Positions 7,401 to 10,299 of a stretch of DNA of 10,299 bases are shown piece after piece. A program made the position numbers and the translations under genes. The notes under the pieces are model-generated. The model did no database searches. It was given only the letters and a program-made list of their open reading frames with translations, and was not told the DNA's origin. This stretch comes from Clostridia bacterium (GTDB taxonomy: Bacteria > Bacillota > Clostridia > Christensenellales > Aristaeellaceae). Position 1 is the first letter of the stretch. Each line of letters starts with the position of its first letter. The stretch covers positions 1-10,299 of the forward strand of contig JAUNBY010000079.1 of the NCBI GenBank assembly GCA_030526935.1. The letters run 5' to 3'.

Positions 7401-9120
7401 AAGAGCTCGCATTGTTGTCGAAGCTTATGAAGCCGACCAATTCGCCCTGATTGTACATCGCAAACTGCACCGATGAGCGCACCCCAAGCCTCGTGAATAT
7501 CGACTTGAGCGCGGGCGCGCACAGCGATATATCCTTGGCGATATATATGCCGTCCCTGTCAAAGCGCTTTACGCTTTGTTCCATCTCTTCCTCGTTGGAG
7601 AATTCGTATCCGCCTGTCGCGTCCTTAATCGACGTGACGCCATCGCAGAGCCACTCGAAGTTTATATCGCAACGCAGACTTTCACGGTTATATTCCGCGA
7701 TATAAACGCGGCTGGCATTGTAGCTTTCACCCAGGAAGGCGAGTATGGATTCTATCGCTTTATGCGTATCTTCGACCTGATACATGTGATTGAAGACGCC
7801 GCTGACTATATCCGAGTCGTAAACGCGACCGCGGGAGAGCATCTTGTTGAGCCTCTCCAGAAGCTTTTCGCGACGTTTTTGCTCGTCGATATTCAGAATC
7901 TGACCTACGACGTTCGTTTTATTTCCGCTTTCGTCCTTTATGCAACTGTAGGTAACGCGCCTCCATGGGAAGCTGTTGTCATACGGCGTTTTTATCCTGC
8001 ATTCGAAATGACCGTCATCCTTATATTCGCCATTTGGAAACAGATTCCTGACGCCTTCGCGGTCTTCCGGGTAAATGAAGCAAGTCAGGTCGTTTTTGAT
8101 ATAGTCGTCGATATGCAAGTTAACGAGATTGCCCTCGTTCGCGACGTATTGAAGCGACATAGTGTCGGCTTTTATGCTGTAGTCAAATACGAGCACATCG
8201 CTCGTCTTCATGAGCATACGGCAAAATTCGTTTTCGCTTTTGAGACGCAGTTCCATTTCCCGTCGGTTGGTTATATCCTCAATGGCGATGTAGAATACCG
8301 TGCAATCTACGCTTTTGGCTATGCGCCTTCCGCGAAGGCGCAGCCATTGCAGGCTCTTACCCGCATAGCGGAATCTGAGCTCGGTTGTGAACTCGTCGCT
8401 CGTGTCTTTTGAACTCTCAAGCAAATCCCTGAATGAAGCCCTGTCTTCGGGGTAAACCGCGTCGAAGACGCGGGTCTGATACTTCATCAGGTCTGATCTT
8501 TCAACGCCAAGAGTCCTGGTATACATCTCGTTTATTCGAACGCACTCGAGATTGCCGTCGTGATATTCGAAAATGCCCGCTCCGCCAACGAGCGTGCTGA
8601 ACACCGCCGACGCCTGCGATTCCGGCTTCCAGAAATCTATGCCGTTAAAATAGCTGTCCACGAAGGTGGTATTCTTAAGCGAAGCTGTCTTTCCGGCAAC
8701 TAAAAGCTTTATAAAGTCATCCTTGGGCATGGGGCGGGCATAGTAATATCCCTGCGCGTATCTGCAGCCTATGGATTTCATATAGTCAGCCTGCTGGGCG
8801 GTTTCCACGCCCTCAACTATCATATACAGATCCAGCCAGTGCGCCATTCTCAGTATGGAACTTATGATTATACCGCCGTTGTTTTTTTGCTCGCCTTCAT
8901 CCGACAGAAAATTCATATCCATTTTGAGCACGTCAACCGGCATGTATTTAAGCGTATTGAGCGACGAATACTCGCTTCCGAAATCGTCCATCTCAATTAC
9001 GAAGCCCTTCTCGCGCAGTTTATCTACCATCCGCGAAAAGTGCTCGGGATGACTGACGTATACGGATTCCGTAATCTCGAGATGCATGAGCTTCGGGTCG
9101 ATATTATACCTTTTTGCCAT
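4432..9120 (-). CDS. c-di-GMP turnover protein, downstream piece: EAL C-terminal half, PAS repeats, GAF, GGDEF
   Basis: This is the larger piece of an apparently split gene. Residues 1-142 are the second half of an EAL phosphodiesterase domain, with its expected residues: Glu15 in LEITES, Asp45-Asp46 in MDDFGSEYSSL, Lys66, Glu103/Glu106 in VEGVE and Gln123 in QGYYYARPM. Then come PAS-like domains at about 172-290, 297-415, 603-715, 725-842, 862-978, 1001-1120, 1130-1250 and 1260-1385, and a GAF domain at about 435-600. Residues 1393-1553 are an intact diguanylate cyclase domain with GGDEF at 1470-1474 and an inhibitory-site motif RKHD (1461-1464) five residues before it. There is no signal peptide or clear membrane helix, so it is cytoplasmic. 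The ATG at 9120 lacks a well-spaced ribosome site and lies inside the EAL fold. I infer it is not the natural start; the piece continues in frame from the upstream part across a TAG codon. The gene ends in TGA. Confidence 0.88.
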   Translation of the reverse strand: MAKRYNIDPKLMHLEITESVYVSHPEHFSRMVDKLREKGFVIEMDDFGSEYSSLNTLKYMPVDVLKMDMNFLSDEGEQKNNGGIIISSILRMAHWLDLYMIVEGVETAQQADYMKSIGCRYAQGYYYARPMPKDDFIKLLVAGKTASLKNTTFVDSYFNGIDFWKPESQASAVFSTLVGGAGIFEYHDGNLECVRINEMYTRTLGVERSDLMKYQTRVFDAVYPEDRASFRDLLESSKDTSDEFTTELRFRYAGKSLQWLRLRGRRIAKSVDCTVFYIAIEDITNRREMELRLKSENEFCRMLMKTSDVLVFDYSIKADTMSLQYVANEGNLVNLHIDDYIKNDLTCFIYPEDREGVRNLFPNGEYKDDGHFECRIKTPYDNSFPWRRVTYSCIKDESGNKTNVVGQILNIDEQKRREKLLERLNKMLSRGRVYDSDIVSGVFNHMYQVEDTHKAIESILAFLGESYNASRVYIAEYNRESLRCDINFEWLCDGVTSIKDATGGYEFSNEEEMEQSVKRFDRDGIYIAKDISLCAPALKSIFTRLGVRSSVQFAMYNQGELVGFISFDNNASSSLPTREMTGTLLLICQVIGVFIEKNTAQYKISYSEEFIDAIDKNPSLIYIVDSDNFNLIYKNAKVREYLAGVADATCHKVFANKDIPCKGCPLVHYKNTGEIVATQLLRPDGVWVLVQAIPIRWRNRERIMMFSTDITSQKKAEESLHVSDETLALSMEQMGRNICVYHVASHTLKLPEKFAQIWGVASCVNVPEEMIKLLGMDPDSEYTNGYREFFATIDSGQKTGTGEFPFPGRDGRTIWYRFEFVSVFNEAGEPVQAVISFEDTTSYHEENRRLNIEIDRLIAAVRSVYPLTISANLTDNYYNTINREEHPIKRFPMDGEYDMLAESCLRCLRPEDHKAFLDIFSRERLISIYRNGEKSCRAEFVERCDDDVWRWMEIVVLFIDSPYDNDVNCLMLVRGIDKQKSLEEQLRMLLRHTDEELQFQRDYSRVIDDTILAQIIITSSETLEIIHMSGSLFKKYGYSDDEIQKSAQNRLRPFIYPPDFTTATSQMRKVSEQNVSYLEQEYRIIKKDGSLAWVCIGSSLTRSYNGQLLYVSVMTDVTQRRSVELQLLKSDGFMKLASGLYNRVVYRYDVLSGRAIVINPELSEAAGLLSEYDGLPESVIKRGKILPESRDEVLRFFESIHAGESRGYARVRMNLKGENRWYEYNFRSMLDDDGVPVVTAISLLDISDAYEKELAYARYLVDTRTEEINSIGRIDADLTTDVVERQHTLPQGTGDMRGWRFNDAIRYLVRLFLQADDCEAAMSFYTREKLLEKVSAGETGVFGEHFVRYPDGSQHWIAIDIKFVKDPYTGNIKAFGYISDVTEEKTRDMDMRFRAETDQLSGLYNRGASEKYMKQMIDSARPCALIMLDLDDLKSINDTYGHAEGDRTITAIGGVLGTHFRKHDIAGRIGGDEFAVLLTDVSSPEPIKKVLNSLMDKLKSIRVGENDDVGICCSAGVAFTDKDCRDFDALYHRADRALYSVKRAGKGNYAFYSPEMEVDHPH

Positions 9121-9123
9121 ATC

Positions 9124-9126
9124 CTA
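9124..9126 (-). other. In-frame TAG interrupting the EAL domain
   Basis: The minus strand reads ...GAC AGG CTT TAG GAT ATG GCA AAA AGG..., in one uninterrupted frame. Upstream ends NESTADRL and downstream continues D-MAKRYNIDP, exactly the order expected through the helix that precedes the LEITES strand of an EAL domain. Leucine is common at this site in relatives as I know them, and TTG to TAG is a single base change. Possible explanations are a recent nonsense mutation, a sequencing error, amber suppression, or inefficient reinitiation at the ATG 3 nt later. Confidence 0.85.
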
Positions 9127-10038
9127 AAGCCTGTCGGCGGTGCTTTCGTTAAACAGATCCTTTCTCGATACGTTCACCGATATGTGAAACGGCGCGGCGG
9201 TTATTTTGTTCACCTGTGAGATAAACGCGGCGGTCTTTTCCCATATCATCTCGTCCAACTGCTCTATAAGGCTGTTTTTTTCCATTATGGGAATAAAGTG
9301 GGCGGGAGATAATACGCCGTTTTCAGGATGAAACCAGCGCGCGAGCGCTTCCGCTCCAGATATTTCGCCGGTATACTGATCGTACTGTGGCTGAAGGTAA
9401 ATGTCGAACTCTCCGTTTTTTAACGCGGCGACTATTTCGGAGATATTGCGCTGCTCCTCTATAGAGGATTGGCGCATCGACTCGTCGTACCACGCGTATT
9501 GAAACGGAGCGTCGCCCTTAGTGCTTTTAAGCGCCATAAGCGCCCGGTCGCACATAAGTATTACATCCACGTTCAGATCGTTTATCAGATAAGCCCCTAC
9601 GTGAGCTACGCAATGAAACGCGGGGGATATATAGTCCATCATATCGTTGATGGCGTTTATGACGCAGGATAGATCCAGCTTATCCTTACGAATACAGCAG
9701 GCAAAATAATCGGATCTTATGCGAGCCTGTGCCTCGGAGTGAAACTTACCGCGGTTTTTTGTAGTATAGTCGCCTATATCGCGAAGAAGTTTATCTCCCG
9801 CGCTGAAGCCATACATATCGTTGTAAATGCGAAATCTATCTATGTCCCAGCACATTATGGCGTAAGTGCCGGGAGGCGCCGAGGATATTAAGGCCTTTAC
9901 TCTTCTGGTAAAGGCGCGTATATTCAAAAGTCCCGTTACTTCGTCAATTTCACTGGCTTGAATATCCTCGCCCTGATTACGGGTTTCGTATTCATCATTT
10001 ATGTTCGGCATCGACGTCGGCGGTTGTCCAGGCTTCAT
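9124..10038 (-). CDS. c-di-GMP turnover protein, upstream piece: degenerate GGDEF and EAL N-terminal half
   Basis: This 304-residue piece starts at the ATG at 10038, chosen because AAAGGAG lies 10 nt before it; a TTG at 10068 would place that ribosome site inside the coding region. After a Pro/Asn/Glu-rich tail come residues 32-180, a GGDEF-family domain (DEVTGLLNIRAF, then WDIDRFRIYNDMYGFSAGD). Its signature is RSDYF (108-112) in place of GGDEF, so it is probably not a cyclase but may still bind GTP or regulate the EAL. From about 205 an EAL domain begins (FDIYLQPQYD; GAEALARW with EAL at 230-232; VNVSRKDL with Asn289), then stops at TAG after residue 304, about halfway through the fold. It should fold poorly alone. 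Joined to the downstream piece it makes a protein of 1868 residues counting the TAG position. Confidence 0.88.
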   Translation of the reverse strand: MKPGQPPTSMPNINDEYETRNQGEDIQASEIDEVTGLLNIRAFTRRVKALISSAPPGTYAIMCWDIDRFRIYNDMYGFSAGDKLLRDIGDYTTKNRGKFHSEAQARIRSDYFACCIRKDKLDLSCVINAINDMMDYISPAFHCVAHVGAYLINDLNVDVILMCDRALMALKSTKGDAPFQYAWYDESMRQSSIEEQRNISEIVAALKNGEFDIYLQPQYDQYTGEISGAEALARWFHPENGVLSPAHFIPIMEKNSLIEQLDEMIWEKTAAFISQVNKITAAPFHISVNVSRKDLFNESTADRL

Positions 10039-10048
10039 CGTTCGTATT

Positions 10049-10055
10049 CTCCTTT
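10049..10055 (-). promoter_or_regulatory. Ribosome binding site deciding the start of the c-di-GMP gene
   Basis: AAAGGAG on the minus strand lies 10 nt before the ATG at 10038. It favours that ATG over the upstream in-frame TTG at 10068, which has no good site ahead of it. Confidence 0.75.
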
Positions 10056-10074
10056 GAACAAATCCCAAACGCTG

Positions 10075-10105
10075 GTATAGCGTAAAAACCGTCTACTCAC
10101 TATAC
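10075..10105 (-). other. Possible stem-loop in the leader of the c-di-GMP gene
   Basis: GTATAG and CTATAC (plus 10075-10080 and 10100-10105) can form a 6-bp stem in the 5' leader, with GTA/TAC as possible inner pairs. The stem is AT-rich and weak. It does not match the c-di-GMP riboswitch or another class I recognise. Confidence 0.3.
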
Positions 10106-10114
10106 AATATACAA
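10101..10114. repeat. Tandem TATACAA repeat at the expected transcription start
   Basis: Two perfect adjacent copies of TATACAA (TTGTATA on the transcribed strand) lie 5 bp past the -10 box and cover the expected start site near 10113. This could be a small operator or chance in an AT-rich stretch. Confidence 0.35.
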
Positions 10115-10119
10115 TTTTT

Positions 10120-10148
10120 AGTATAAACAAATACCTCGATTCCGTCAA
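10120..10148 (-). promoter_or_regulatory. Sigma-A promoter of the c-di-GMP gene
   Basis: On the minus strand -35 TTGACG (plus 10143-10148), a 17-nt spacer and -10 TATACT (plus 10120-10125) form a near-consensus promoter. Transcription would begin near 10113, leaving a leader of about 75 nt before the ATG at 10038. A good dedicated promoter suggests the gene is still expressed despite the internal TAG. Confidence 0.8.
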
Positions 10149-10247
10149 GCAAAATATTGTTTCAGATGAACGCGGGTATCCTTAATAATCATTCCTCGCT
10201 CCCCTCGTAAAGTGATACCGTTTCCTCCGGCGGGTTGCGCGTATTCG

Positions 10248-10270
10248 CGGGTTACGCGACAACGAACCCG
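10248..10270. repeat. Inverted repeat CGGGTT/AACCCG
   Basis: A 6-bp stem with an 11-nt spacer lies immediately before the GTAGGGGCGCGC palindrome and may be part of the same repeat unit. No gene is visible in 10149-10299. Confidence 0.35.
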
Positions 10271-10273
10271 TAG

Positions 10274-10292
10274 GGGCGCGCATTGCGCGCCC
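10274..10292. repeat. GC-rich palindrome GGGCGCGC-ATT-GCGCGCCC
   Basis: A perfect 8-bp stem with a 3-nt loop, inside the context AACCCGTAGGGGCGCGC...CCCGCC. I associate short palindromes preceded by GTAGGGG with interspersed intergenic repeats in gut clostridial genomes; that is recollection rather than a search. The element may continue past the window edge. It could also work as a hairpin at the end of a gene to the right. Confidence 0.55.
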
Positions 10293-10299
10293 GCCAGCC

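Noticed and set aside
9118..9126. Two separate functional genes with translational coupling at TAG-GAT-ATG
   Set aside because: Each piece would contain half of one EAL fold, and no well-spaced ribosome site precedes the second ATG. A single interrupted gene explains the sequence better, although low-level reinitiation remains possible.
10039..10068. TTG at 10068 as start of the c-di-GMP gene
   Set aside because: The AAAGGAG site at 10049-10055 would then be inside the coding sequence. The ATG at 10038 fits it, and the extra ten residues match no domain.
10039..10113. c-di-GMP riboswitch in the leader of the c-di-GMP gene
   Set aside because: The leader is only about 75 nt and lacks the conserved GEMM-type core; only a weak AT-rich stem is visible.

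Overview
The window looks like chromosomal DNA of an anaerobic Firmicute, most likely an uncultured gut-type clostridium (Oscillospirales/Christensenellales-like). This is inferred from strong AGGAGG-type ribosome sites, the style of the RbsABC-type sugar transporter, a cytoplasmic multi-PAS c-di-GMP protein, and GC-rich 'GTAGGGGCGCGC...' palindromes of a kind I associate with such genomes. The genus cannot be fixed from the sequence alone. Every gene I can support is on the minus strand, so transcription runs right to left.

In transcription order: (1) Positions 10039-10299 hold GC-rich palindromes, a good sigma-A promoter and a structured leader. (2) Positions 10038-4432 encode what reads as one very large cytoplasmic c-di-GMP turnover protein: a degenerate GGDEF, an EAL domain, about eight PAS-like domains with one GAF, and an intact C-terminal GGDEF. 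It is interrupted by a single in-frame TAG codon (9124-9126) in the middle of the EAL domain, so conventional calling gives two pieces (9124-10038 and 4432-9120). The frame is identical on both sides, and the EAL catalytic residues are shared between the pieces. (3) Positions 4184-4431 are intergenic, with a strong promoter bracketed by an inverted repeat. (4) Positions 4183-390 are a three-gene sugar ABC transporter operon of the ribose/galactose class: substrate-binding protein, double-NBD ATPase, permease. A hairpin separates the first two genes, and the permease carries an unusual N-terminal extension of about 120 residues. (5) Positions 90-389 contain no convincing gene. They hold two hairpins after the permease and a near-consensus promoter; I see nothing in 210-331. 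(6) Positions 89-4 are tRNA-Leu(UAA) with an encoded CCA.

The transporter genes form one unit for taking up a pentose- or hexose-type sugar, substrate unknown. The c-di-GMP gene has its own promoter, and nothing links it to the transporter beyond adjacency and shared direction. The main points for a second look are the amber codon inside an otherwise well-preserved EAL domain, the unusual order of the signalling domains, and the permease extension paired with a binding protein that appears not to be lipidated. I saw no mobile element, CRISPR array, riboswitch or phage gene.
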